Source: Sphingosinicella sp963974575
Lineage (GTDB): Bacteria > Pseudomonadota > Alphaproteobacteria > Sphingomonadales > Sphingomonadaceae
Reading direction: 5' to 3'
Length of the DNA stretch: 64,000 bases
NCBI RefSeq assembly: GCF_963974575.1
Contig: NZ_CAXBBQ010000003.1
Coordinates: forward strand, 1 to 64,000
Shown here: positions 52,001-59,903 of the stretch, in pieces
Numbering within the stretch: position 1 is the first letter of the stretch
How the letters are laid out: each line of letters begins with the position of its first letter
The notes under the pieces: model-generated
Databases searched by the model: none
Told to the model about the DNA's origin: nothing
The model's input: the letters and a program-made list of their open reading frames with translations, nothing else
Made by a program: the position numbers and the translations under genes

Positions 52001-52014
52001 GAAACCCACGTCCT

Positions 52015-52740
52015 CTATCGGAAATTGTCCTTCGCCGTGCGCCGCGCCGCGAGTTCGGCAACATCCTGGGCGCGCGTGAATGGATTCGTCGCACGTTCGA
52101 GACCGATGGTGGAGGGCACGGTCGGCTCCCCACGTGCGCGCATCGCGAGAACCTCCGCCTGACGCTCGGCGATCGCCGTGTTCTCAGGCTCGGCGGTGAG
52201 CGCGTAGCGCCCATTCGATTCGGTATACTCGTGCGCGCAGTACACACCCGTCTCATCGGGCAGCGCCATCAGCTTGCCGAGGCTGTCGAACATCTGCGCA
52301 GCCGTGCCTTCGAACAGCCGCCCGCAGCCCATCGCGAACAGCGTGTCGCCGCAGAACAGCGCGCCGTCGAAGCTGTAGGCGATATGCCCCGCCGTGTGGC
52401 CGGGCACGTCGATAACGCGGCCTTCGGCCCCGCCGATCGCCACAGAGTCGCCTTCGCTGACAGCACGATCAATACCCGTGATCTTCGCCGCCTCGCCCAC
52501 CGGGCCAGTGACGGTGCAGCCAGTCGCGGCCTTGATCTCGGCATTGCCGCCGACGTGATCCGGGTGCCAGTGCGTGTTCAGGATCTGCGTGATCCGCCAA
52601 CCGCGCGATGCAGCTTCAGCCAGCACAGGCTCAGCGACCGCCGGATCGATCACCGCCGTCTCGCCGCTCGCCGCGTCGTGCGCGAGCCAGATGTAGTTGT
52701 CGGAAAGCACCGGGATGCGGACGATCTCGAGCATGGCCAT
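52015..52740 (-). CDS. gloB: Hydroxyacylglutathione hydrolase (glyoxalase II)
   Basis: A 241-residue metallo-beta-lactamase-fold enzyme hydrolysing S-D-lactoylglutathione to lactate and glutathione. The THWHPDHVGGN zinc motif, DVPGHTAGHI and LFCGDTLFAMGCGRLFEGT are diagnostic, as is YCAHEYT. It starts right after the gloA stop and ends 14 bases before ggt. Confidence 0.96.
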   Translation of the reverse strand: MAMLEIVRIPVLSDNYIWLAHDAASGETAVIDPAVAEPVLAEAASRGWRITQILNTHWHPDHVGGNAEIKAATGCTVTGPVGEAAKITGIDRAVSEGDSVAIGGAEGRVIDVPGHTAGHIAYSFDGALFCGDTLFAMGCGRLFEGTAAQMFDSLGKLMALPDETGVYCAHEYTESNGRYALTAEPENTAIAERQAEVLAMRARGEPTVPSTIGLERATNPFTRAQDVAELAARRTAKDNFR

Positions 52741-53157
52741 CTACCAGACGCCCGTGTTGGGCATCGAGGCCCACGGCTCGGCGGGCGCCTTCGCCTCTCC
52801 CTTCTGCAGCAGTTCGACCGAGATGCCGTCCGGCGAGCGCACAAAGGCCATGCGGCCATCGCGCGGCGGGCGGTTGATGGTGATGCCGCCATCCATCATG
52901 CGCTGGCAGTCCGCGTAGATATCATCGACCTCATAGGCGAGGTGGCCGAAGTTGCGACCGCCGGCGTAGACTTCCGGGTCCCAGTTGAAGGTCAGCTCGA
53001 CCTGCGCATCCTCGTCGCCCGGCGCGGCGAGGAAGATGAGCGTGAAGCGTCCGGCCTCGTGGTTCATGCGGCGAATCTCGCGCAGTCCGAGAAGCTCGTA
53101 GAACGCAAGGCTCGCTTCGAGATCGCTGACGCGCACCATGGTGTGGAGATATTTCAT
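52741..53157 (-). CDS. gloA: Lactoylglutathione lyase (glyoxalase I)
   Basis: A 138-residue VOC enzyme isomerising the methylglyoxal-glutathione hemithioacetal. TMVRVSDLEASLAFYELLG (metal-ligand His nearby), ELTFNWDPEVY, FGHLAYEVDDIY and SPDGISVELLQ match GloA. With gloB immediately downstream both steps of methylglyoxal detoxification are encoded together. It overlaps the thioesterase gene by 4 bases. Confidence 0.92.
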   Translation of the reverse strand: MKYLHTMVRVSDLEASLAFYELLGLREIRRMNHEAGRFTLIFLAAPGDEDAQVELTFNWDPEVYAGGRNFGHLAYEVDDIYADCQRMMDGGITINRPPRDGRMAFVRSPDGISVELLQKGEAKAPAEPWASMPNTGVW

Positions 53158-53606
53158 GCGGCTGCCTTTTCCGCCCTGAGCGGGCGCCCTTCATAGTCTT
53201 CGAAACAGCGGACCACCCAGTCCGGCACCGGCGCGGGTGCACCGCGCGATTCTGCGACGTTCACCGCCACCTGCTCGCCGACCGCACGCAGATCATCCGC
53301 CCCCGCGCCATGAATCTCGAAATCCACGATGATGGAGCTGCTGCCGATCCGCCGGCAGCGCAGGCAGATGTCGATCATCTCATCGAGAAGCACCGGCTTC
53401 TTGTATTCGACAAGGTTGCGGGCGACGTGGAAGTCCGGCCCCATGCCGGTGGCCGACAAGGCGTAGATGCCTGTGGCGCGCCAGTACTCGGTGATGCCGA
53501 TATCGAGATATTCGAGATAGCGGGAGTTGAAGACGATACCCTGCGGATCGCATTCCGCGTAGCGGACGCGCTTGGGGAACGAGAACCGGAAATCGGCGCG
53601 CGGCAT
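53154..53606 (-). CDS. 4-hydroxybenzoyl-CoA thioesterase-like hotdog protein
   Basis: A 150-residue single-hotdog thioesterase. VRYAECDPQGIVFNSRYLEY carries the conserved Asp and the GxVxxxxY line of YbgC/4-HBT enzymes. It heads a minus-strand operon with gloA, gloB and ggt. The acyl-CoA substrate is unknown. It is divergent from the SIMPL gene. Confidence 0.87.
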   Translation of the reverse strand: MPRADFRFSFPKRVRYAECDPQGIVFNSRYLEYLDIGITEYWRATGIYALSATGMGPDFHVARNLVEYKKPVLLDEMIDICLRCRRIGSSSIIVDFEIHGAGADDLRAVGEQVAVNVAESRGAPAPVPDWVVRCFEDYEGRPLRAEKAAA

Positions 53607-53684
53607 GGAGCCCTTTCTTCGTTCAGCTGTTGTGCAGCGGCAAGACGCGATAGAATGCGACGAAACCGCTTATGGGGGCATACA

Positions 53685-54404
53685 ATGGCCGCTGACACGA
53701 CCAACCGCAACTCATCACTCATCATAGCCGCCGCCGTGCTGGCGATCGGCGTCATCCTCGGCGGCTATCTGCTCGGCGACGGGCTGAAGCGCGCACGCCT
53801 TGCCGACCGTGCCGTTATGATGCGCGGGCTCGCCGAGCGCGACGTGACCGCCGACCTCGCGACGTGGACGATCCGCACGCTTTCAACGGGCAATAATTTC
53901 GAAGCCGTGCAGGCCGATGCCGCCCGCGACGCGGACGCGATCCGCGCCTATCTCGGCGAGCACGGTTTCAGCGGTACGGACATCCAGCCGGCGGGCATCA
54001 GCGTAAACCAGTGGAACAACAACGGCATCGACCAGATCCAGGTGCGCCAGCAGTTCCGCCTGCGCACCACGAAGATCGCCGAAGCCAAGACCGCGCACGC
54101 CGGGCAGGCCACACTCCTCGCGCGCGGCGTCGCGCTCGAAGACGGCGGGCCTTCGATCGCCTACAGCTTCACCAAGCTCAATGACGTGAAACCCGCGATG
54201 ATCGCGGAAGCCACCAAGGACGCGCGCAAAGGCGCCGAACAGTTCGCCAAGGATTCTGGCGCGAGCGTCGGCGGCATCCGCTCGGCGAGCCAGGGCTATT
54301 TCTCGATCCAGTCACGCGACGGCGACTCAGGCGGCCCGGCCGATGCATCACCCGAACAGAAGGTGCGCGTGGTGACGACGGTAGAGTTCTACCTGAAGGA
54401 TTGA
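53685..54404 (+). CDS. SIMPL-domain (DUF541) protein
   Basis: A 239-residue protein: a signal anchor (about 11-32, IIAAAVLAIGVILGGYLLGD) and a SIMPL domain, RGLAERDVTADLATWTI through VRVVTTVEFYLKD. Family members are periplasmic or outer-membrane associated and lack a settled function, though some are linked to oxidative or osmotic stress. GGGGG at 53674-53678 supports the ATG. It is convergent with dnaA across a GC-rich palindrome. Confidence 0.85.
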   Translation: MAADTTNRNSSLIIAAAVLAIGVILGGYLLGDGLKRARLADRAVMMRGLAERDVTADLATWTIRTLSTGNNFEAVQADAARDADAIRAYLGEHGFSGTDIQPAGISVNQWNNNGIDQIQVRQQFRLRTTKIAEAKTAHAGQATLLARGVALEDGGPSIAYSFTKLNDVKPAMIAEATKDARKGAEQFAKDSGASVGGIRSASQGYFSIQSRDGDSGGPADASPEQKVRVVTTVEFYLKD

Positions 54405-54410
54405 GGCACG

Positions 54411-54432
54411 GCCCCCTCCCTTAGAGGGAGGG
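54411..54432. repeat. GC-rich palindrome between SIMPL gene and dnaA
   Basis: CCCCTCCC with GGGAGGGG closes over TTAGA, followed by CTAAA, at 54411-54432. It sits between two convergent stops. It is the third copy of the palindrome seen at 12501-12522 (same CTAAA tail) and 41671-41694. Confidence 0.7.
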
Positions 54433-54445
54433 GCTAAATGCGAAT

Positions 54446-55879
54446 TCAAGCGTCGATGATGCGCGTTAGCCGCGTGATGTCGGCGTCGAGCTCGCTGTCG
54501 TCGGCGCGCAGTTCCTCGATGCGCTTCACGGCGTGCATCACGGTGGTGTGGTCGCGCCCGCCGAAGCGGCGGCCGATGTCGGGGAGCGAACGCGGCGTCA
54601 GGCGCTTGGCGAGGAACATCGCCACCTGACGCGGCCGCGCCACTTCGCGCGCACGGCGCGCTGACAGAAGATCGCTGAGCTTTATCGCGTAGTAATCCGC
54701 CACCTTGCGCTGAATTTCGTCAATCGTGACCTTGCGGTCGTGCGCCTTCAGGACGTCGGCAAGCACCTGCCGCGCGAAATCGAGGTCGATCGGCTTCCCG
54801 ACCAGCGTCGAGTAAGCGACGATGCGATTAAGCGCGCCTTCGAGTTCGCGCACGTTGGAGGTGATCTTCCGCGCGAGGAAGTCGATCACGTCCTCGCCCA
54901 CGGTCGCGCCCGGCATCCGCTTCATCTTTTCGAGAAGGATGCTGAGCCGAAGCTCGTAGTCGGCGGGGTTGATGTCGGCGACAAGGCCCCATGCGAGGCG
55001 CGAGAGGATACGGTTCTCGATGCCTTCGAGGTTCTGCGGCGAACGGTCGGCGGTGATGACCAGCCGTTTCCCCGCCGAGATGATCTCGTTCATCGTGTGG
55101 AAGAACTCTTCCTGCGTCGAATCCTTGCCCGCGATGAACTGCACGTCGTCGATCATGAGCAGGTCGGCGGTGCGCAGCTTCTGCTTGAACGACAGCGTAT
55201 CCTTGTCGCGCATCGCCGAGACAAACTCGACCATGAACTTCTCGGCCGACATGTAGACGACGCGGGCGCCGGGCATGGAATTGCGGATCTGCCAGCCGAT
55301 GGCGTGCATCAGGTGCGTTTTGCCGAGCCCGGTGGTGCCATGGAGGAACAGCGGGTTGAAATCGATCGGCCCACCCTCGGCAACCGTGCGCGCGGCGTTA
55401 TAGGCGAGTTCGTTCGCCTTGCCGACGACGAAGCTATCGAACGTATAGCGCGGCTCCAGCGCAACGCCGAATGCCGGCGCCTCACGCACGGCCGCAGGGA
55501 CGGCCAAGGGTTGCTCCAGCTCGGGCGCGATCGCGGTCCTGAGACCGTTCTCGACAACGATGCGGACGTGCTGGATGGTCGCCGACTGTGCCGCCCAAAG
55601 CAGCCGCAGCCGCTCGGCGAAGTGATTGCGAATCCAGTCCGCCGTGAAGTGTGTGGGTGAACCCAGCGTCACCGTATCGGCATCGACGCTGACCAGCGCG
55701 AGTGGTTTCAGCCAGCTATCGTAGGTGCGGGTGCCGTACTCGGCGCGCAGATGCGCGCGAATCGTCTGCCAGATCGATTCGGCCGAATCGGTGCCGGACA
55801 GGAACATGGAGACGCCCTGCGCCGAACCGCGACCAGCAATCGCCGATACGACTCGTTCACCCGCCTGCTTGCCTGTCAT
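54446..55879 (-). CDS. dnaA: Chromosomal replication initiator DnaA
   Basis: A 477-residue AAA+ initiator. Domain I starts at about residue 30; Walker A is HGTTGLGKTHLMHAI, Walker B LLMIDDVQFIAGK, and the DNA-binding signature RRFGGRDHTTVMHAVKRI is complete. I use ATG 55879; a TTG nine bases upstream and an ATG at 55807 are alternatives. No DnaA-box cluster was seen next to it, so the replication origin may be elsewhere, as in other alphaproteobacteria. Confidence 0.95.
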   Translation of the reverse strand: MTGKQAGERVVSAIAGRGSAQGVSMFLSGTDSAESIWQTIRAHLRAEYGTRTYDSWLKPLALVSVDADTVTLGSPTHFTADWIRNHFAERLRLLWAAQSATIQHVRIVVENGLRTAIAPELEQPLAVPAAVREAPAFGVALEPRYTFDSFVVGKANELAYNAARTVAEGGPIDFNPLFLHGTTGLGKTHLMHAIGWQIRNSMPGARVVYMSAEKFMVEFVSAMRDKDTLSFKQKLRTADLLMIDDVQFIAGKDSTQEEFFHTMNEIISAGKRLVITADRSPQNLEGIENRILSRLAWGLVADINPADYELRLSILLEKMKRMPGATVGEDVIDFLARKITSNVRELEGALNRIVAYSTLVGKPIDLDFARQVLADVLKAHDRKVTIDEIQRKVADYYAIKLSDLLSARRAREVARPRQVAMFLAKRLTPRSLPDIGRRFGGRDHTTVMHAVKRIEELRADDSELDADITRLTRIIDA

Positions 55880-56202
55880 ATCCCCCAAAACCTAGCATCC
55901 TCAGACAAAGGCACGCACGGCGACTCGCCGAACGCAAAACGTACGAAAACAGCATCGCCCCACCGTGCATCCGGTGGGAACGCGGCTTACTCTTGCGTCA
56001 CTTTGGGGAAGGAGCGAACTCCCCTTTGGCGCGAGGCCGGAGGTACATTAGGCAGGCCCCGGACGGGCTTTCAAGGGACTCCGCGTGCAACGAAAATGAA
56101 ATAAAAGATTTGACAAGGACGACCGCCGATTCGCCGCTTCGGCCCCCTCGAAAGGCATGGTCCGTGACGCATATGGAACGAATCGAGAATGTGTCCCAAA
56201 CT
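55880..56202. other. Non-coding region between dnaA and rpsT
   Basis: About 320 bases without a convincing gene. It holds a hairpin CCCACCG (55959-55965) / CGGTGGG (55972-55978) in the presumed dnaA leader, an AT-rich pocket at about 56095-56115, and GANTC sites (for example GATTC near 56130) that are CcrM methylation targets in this group. I saw no TTATCCACA-type DnaA box. The dnaA promoter probably lies here. Confidence 0.5.
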
Positions 56203-56230
56203 AAAACGCCGCCGGAATCCGGCGGCGTTT
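56203..56230 (-). terminator. Rho-independent terminator of rpsT
   Basis: A perfect 12-bp stem, AAACGCCGCCGG (56204-56215) with CCGGCGGCGTTT (56219-56230), loop AAT. On the minus strand it ends in a short run of T's (TTTTAG). It lies 22 bases past the rpsT stop. Confidence 0.85.
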
Positions 56231-56252
56231 GACCCTTGAATTCAAAGGATTT

Positions 56253-56516
56253 TCAGGCGAGCGCCTTCACGCGCTTGCTGAGTCGCGAGATGGTCCGCGC
56301 AACGGTGTTCTTATGAAGAATGCCCTTGGTGACACCACGCATCATTTCCGGCTGCGCCGCCTGCAGCGCGGCGGCGGCTTCATCCTTCTTGCCGCTCGCA
56401 AGCGCGGTCTCGACACCCTTCACGAACGTGCGGATGCGGCTGACCCGCGACTTGTTGATCGCCTGACGGCGGGTGTTGCGACGGATGCGCTTGCGCGCTT
56501 GCGGTGTATTCGCCAT
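56253..56516 (-). CDS. rpsT: 30S ribosomal protein S20
   Basis: An 87-residue basic protein, MANTPQARKRIRRNTRRQAI through SRLSKRVKALA, the standard S20. ATG 56516 gives the family N-terminus. S20 binds 16S rRNA early in assembly. It precedes dnaA in the same direction, a common sphingomonad arrangement. Confidence 0.95.
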   Translation of the reverse strand: MANTPQARKRIRRNTRRQAINKSRVSRIRTFVKGVETALASGKKDEAAAALQAAQPEMMRGVTKGILHKNTVARTISRLSKRVKALA

Positions 56517-56698
56517 CGAGTCCTCAAATGATCCTGATCCGGACCGGCGCACAGGCCGGCTGGACGCGGGAGAACCCGCGACCGGGAAAGCGGGCCTCCT
56601 ACTAGGCGCCGCTGCCCTCGTCAAGCACGCTTTGCCGCCGCCTTCCTCACAAGTTTCGGGATATACAGCGGCGGACCCGCCGATAGGCTCGCCAAGCC

Positions 56699-57508
56699 AT
56701 GACCAGCAAGGACGAAACCGTGGGAACAAGCCTGGGCGCCATGCTCGCCGCCGCGCGCACCGAAGGCGACGCGGCGCTCTACACGATTACCGAGGAATGG
56801 ATGCAGGGACGCACCACCTATGGTGGGCTCTCCGCAGCGCTGTGCCTCGCCGGAACGCTCTCCGCGCACGCGGACCTGCCCCCGCTCCGGTCTGCGCAGG
56901 TCGCCTTCATCGGCCCTGCGGGCGGTGATGTGACGACGTGCAGCCGCGTGCTCCGGCAGGGCAAATCAATGACCTTCATGGAGGCCGATCTTCGCCAGGG
57001 CGAGGCGCTCGCGACGCGGAGCCTCTTCGCGTTCGGCCGCAGCCGCGAATCGGTCATCAACCTCTACCATTTCCCGATGCCGGACGTGCCCCCGCCTGAT
57101 GCGTGCGAGCTGCTGTGGCGCAAGCGCACGCCGCTCAACTTCCTGCAGCAGTTCGATGCGCGCATGGCCTTTGGCGGCCGCTCCGCCGACGGCACCGGCA
57201 ACGGCGACATCGCCTACTGGTTTCGCCTGCGCGACCCCTCCGGCATTCCGCCCGCCGTGCGCCTGCTCGCGCTCGCCGACACGCCGCCGCCCGCCGTGAT
57301 GCCGATGTTCAATGATTTCGCGCCCATCAGTACCGCGACATGGCAGATGGAGGTGCTCGACACCGAGGCGAGCGGCGAAGGCTGGCACCTCATCCGCTCC
57401 ACGGCGGAAACCGGCGCGAACGGCTACACGTCGCAAACCATGGGCATGTGGGACGAAGGCGGCCGCCCCGTGCTGGCGGGGCGGCAGATGGTGGCATTGT
57501 TCGGGTGA
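56699..57508 (+). CDS. TesB-like acyl-CoA thioesterase family protein
   Basis: A 269-residue double-hotdog protein. The first domain has EEWMQGRTTYGGLSAALCLA and the second ends SQTMGMWDEGGRPVLAGRQM, a TesB/4HBT_3 pattern. It probably hydrolyses medium- or long-chain acyl-CoA. It is convergent with the enoyl-CoA hydratase gene, and a fatty-acid link is plausible. Confidence 0.82.
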   Translation: MTSKDETVGTSLGAMLAAARTEGDAALYTITEEWMQGRTTYGGLSAALCLAGTLSAHADLPPLRSAQVAFIGPAGGDVTTCSRVLRQGKSMTFMEADLRQGEALATRSLFAFGRSRESVINLYHFPMPDVPPPDACELLWRKRTPLNFLQQFDARMAFGGRSADGTGNGDIAYWFRLRDPSGIPPAVRLLALADTPPPAVMPMFNDFAPISTATWQMEVLDTEASGEGWHLIRSTAETGANGYTSQTMGMWDEGGRPVLAGRQMVALFG

Positions 57509-57515
57509 AGCGGCC

Positions 57516-58295
57516 TCAGCGACCCGTGAACTTCGCCTCGCGCTTCTCCAGAAACGCGGCCATGCCTTCCTGCTGATCGGCGGTGCCGAACAGGCCGTGG
57601 AACAGGCGGCGCTCGAAGCGGACGCCTTCGGACATCGTCGTCTCGTAGGCGCGGTTCACGGTTTCCTTCGCGGCCATCACCGCGAGCGCGCCGTAGTTTG
57701 CGATCTGCTCGGCCGCCTTGATGGTCTCCTCCATCAGCTGCTCGGGCGGATAGACACGCGCGACGAGACCGATGCGCAGCGCCTCCTCGGCATCGATCAT
57801 GCGGCCGGTGAGGATCATGTCCATCGCGACCGCCTTGCCGACGAAGCGCGTCAGCCGCTGCGTGCCGCCCGATCCGGGGATGACGCCGAGCTTGATCTCC
57901 GGCTGGCCGAACTTCGCCTTCTCGCTCGCGAAGATCGTGTCGCACATCATCGCGAACTCGCAGCCGCCGCCGAGCGCGAAGCCGTTCACCGCCGCGATCA
58001 CGGGCTTGCGCGTGCGCGTCAGTTCCTCCCACGTCGCGGTGATGAACTCTTCCGCGTAGACGACGGAGAAGGTCTTCGGCTGCATCTCCTTGATGTCCGC
58101 GCCCGCTGCGAACGCCTTGCCGTCGCCGGTGAGGATCATCGCGCCGATATCGGGATCGGCCTCGAAGGTGCGGAGCGCGGCGGTGATCTCGCTCGTCAGC
58201 TGGTGGTTCAGCGCGTTCAGCGCCTCGGGCCGGTACATGGTGATGATGCCGACGCGGCCGCGCGTTTCCACCTTCAGGCACTGATATTCGGACAT
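57516..58295 (-). CDS. Enoyl-CoA hydratase
   Basis: A 259-residue crotonase-family enzyme. FAAGADIKEM and GFALGGGCEFAMMCD form the oxyanion hole with the first catalytic Glu, and GQPEIKLGVIPGSGGTQRL holds the second. It hydrates trans-2-enoyl-CoA in beta-oxidation. GGGGAGA about 10 bases upstream supports ATG 58295. It lies 13 bases after the mutM stop. Confidence 0.93.
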   Translation of the reverse strand: MSEYQCLKVETRGRVGIITMYRPEALNALNHQLTSEITAALRTFEADPDIGAMILTGDGKAFAAGADIKEMQPKTFSVVYAEEFITATWEELTRTRKPVIAAVNGFALGGGCEFAMMCDTIFASEKAKFGQPEIKLGVIPGSGGTQRLTRFVGKAVAMDMILTGRMIDAEEALRIGLVARVYPPEQLMEETIKAAEQIANYGALAVMAAKETVNRAYETTMSEGVRFERRLFHGLFGTADQQEGMAAFLEKREAKFTGR

Positions 58296-58308
58296 GGGCT
58301 GGTCTCCC

Positions 58309-59112
58309 CTATTTCTGACAGGATGGGCAATAGAAGCTGGAGCGTCCCGACTGGACGATGCGCGCGACAGGGGCGGCACAGCGCACACAGGCCTCGCCCT
58401 CGCGGCCGTAGACGCGGAATTCGTGTTGAAAGTAGCCGAGCTCGCCGGCCACCTGGCGATAATCGCGCAAGGTTGAGCCACCCGCCGCGATGGCACGTTC
58501 GAGCACCTCGGGGATCGCGGCCGCAAGTTTCGCAAGCTCCGTGCGCTTTACCTTGCCGCCCTCGCGCGTCGGCCGGATGCCCGCATCGAACAGCGCCTCG
58601 CACACGTAGATGTTGCCAAGGCCCGCGATCAGCCGCTGATCGAGCAGCAGCGCCTTCACCGGCGCGAAACGTCCCTTGAAGCCCGCGAGATCGACCGGCG
58701 CGCCGAGCGGCTCGGGGCCGAGTCCCTTCATGAGAAAATGACTGTCGAGGTCGTCCGTCGGCACAAGATGCACCGATCCGAAGCGGCGCGCGTCGTTGAG
58801 CACGGCGCGGCGGCCTTCGTCGGTCTCGATCACGATATGATCGTGCTTCTCATCGGTTTCGGGATCGACACGCATCCTGCCCGACATGCCGAGATGCAGG
58901 ATCATCGTGTCGCCGCGATCGGTGTCGATGAGGCCGTATTTGGCCCGGCGCCGGATGCCGGTGACGACCGCGCCCGTCAGCCGCTGACGCAGGTCCGCTG
59001 GGATCGGCCAGCGCAGGTCCGGCCGCCGTGCCTCGACGCGTGCGAGGCGGCGGCCTTCGAGGACCGGCCTCAGACCGCGCATCACGGTTTCGACTTCGGG
59101 AAGCTCAGGCAT
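58309..59112 (-). CDS. mutM: Formamidopyrimidine-DNA glycosylase
   Basis: A 267-residue bifunctional glycosylase/lyase removing 8-oxoguanine. It starts MPELPEVETVMRGLRP with the catalytic Pro2-Glu3; Lys57-like RRAKYGL and the C-terminal zinc finger (CVRCAAP then CPSCQK) are intact. ATG 59112 gives the family start. It is divergent from ubiE. Confidence 0.96.
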   Translation of the reverse strand: MPELPEVETVMRGLRPVLEGRRLARVEARRPDLRWPIPADLRQRLTGAVVTGIRRRAKYGLIDTDRGDTMILHLGMSGRMRVDPETDEKHDHIVIETDEGRRAVLNDARRFGSVHLVPTDDLDSHFLMKGLGPEPLGAPVDLAGFKGRFAPVKALLLDQRLIAGLGNIYVCEALFDAGIRPTREGGKVKRTELAKLAAAIPEVLERAIAAGGSTLRDYRQVAGELGYFQHEFRVYGREGEACVRCAAPVARIVQSGRSSFYCPSCQK

Positions 59113-59171
59113 CGAAGAGGCGTCTATGCCGCGTTTACGAAGGGGGCAAGCGTGGGCTAAGGGCAAGGGCA

Positions 59172-59903
59172 ATGTCGGAAACAGTCTCATACGGCTTCCA
59201 GGAGGTCGACCCCGAGGAGAAGACGCGGCGCGTCGGCTCCGTCTTCGCGCGCGTCGCGGCGCGCTACGACCTGATGAACGACCTGATGTCGGGCGGACTG
59301 CACCGGCTGTGGAAGGACGATTTCGTCCGCGCCGTGAACCCGCGCCCCGGCGAGCGCATCCTCGACATGGCGGGCGGCACCGGCGACATCGCTTTCCGCA
59401 TGGCGAAGCGCGGTGCGAGCGTGACGGTCGCCGACATCAACCCGGCGATGCTGGACGTGGGCAAGGATCGCGCGAAGAAACGCGGCATTGAAGGCCTCGA
59501 CTGGTCCGAACAGAACGCCGAGGTGCTGAGCTTCGATGGCGCCGGCTTCGACGCCTACACGATCGCGTTCGGCATTCGGAACGTCACCGACATCCCGGCG
59601 GCGCTCCGCGAGGCGTACCGCGTGTTGAAGTTCGGCGGGCGCTTCTTCTGCCTCGAATTCTCCCGCTGCGAGTGGCCCGTGTTCGCCGACGTTTACGATC
59701 GCTATTCGATGAACGTGGTACCGAAGATCGGCAAGGCGGTGGCACGCGATGAGGAGGCTTATCAGTACCTCGTCGAATCGATCCGCCGTTTCCCGGATAT
59801 GTCCACGTTCAAGTCGATGATCGCTGACGCGGGCTTCGCGCAGACCACGGCGCGGCCCATCCTCGGCGGCGTCGTCGCCATGCACAGCGGCTGGAAGATT
59901 TGA
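59172..59903 (+). CDS. ubiE: Ubiquinone/menaquinone C-methyltransferase UbiE
   Basis: A 243-residue SAM methyltransferase acting on the quinone ring. FQEVDPEEKTRRVGSVFARV, LMNDLMSGGLHRLWK, ILDMAGGTGDIAFRMAK (motif I) and AFGIRNVTD match UbiE. The following ubiB starts with TTG overlapping its stop, TTGA. The pair belongs to the ubiquinone pathway. Confidence 0.96.
   Translation: MSETVSYGFQEVDPEEKTRRVGSVFARVAARYDLMNDLMSGGLHRLWKDDFVRAVNPRPGERILDMAGGTGDIAFRMAKRGASVTVADINPAMLDVGKDRAKKRGIEGLDWSEQNAEVLSFDGAGFDAYTIAFGIRNVTDIPAALREAYRVLKFGGRFFCLEFSRCEWPVFADVYDRYSMNVVPKIGKAVARDEEAYQYLVESIRRFPDMSTFKSMIADAGFAQTTARPILGGVVAMHSGWKI

Noticed and set aside
55880..56252. Replication origin next to dnaA
   Set aside because: No cluster of DnaA boxes or AT-rich unwinding region of the usual size was seen; only a hairpin and a small AT pocket.
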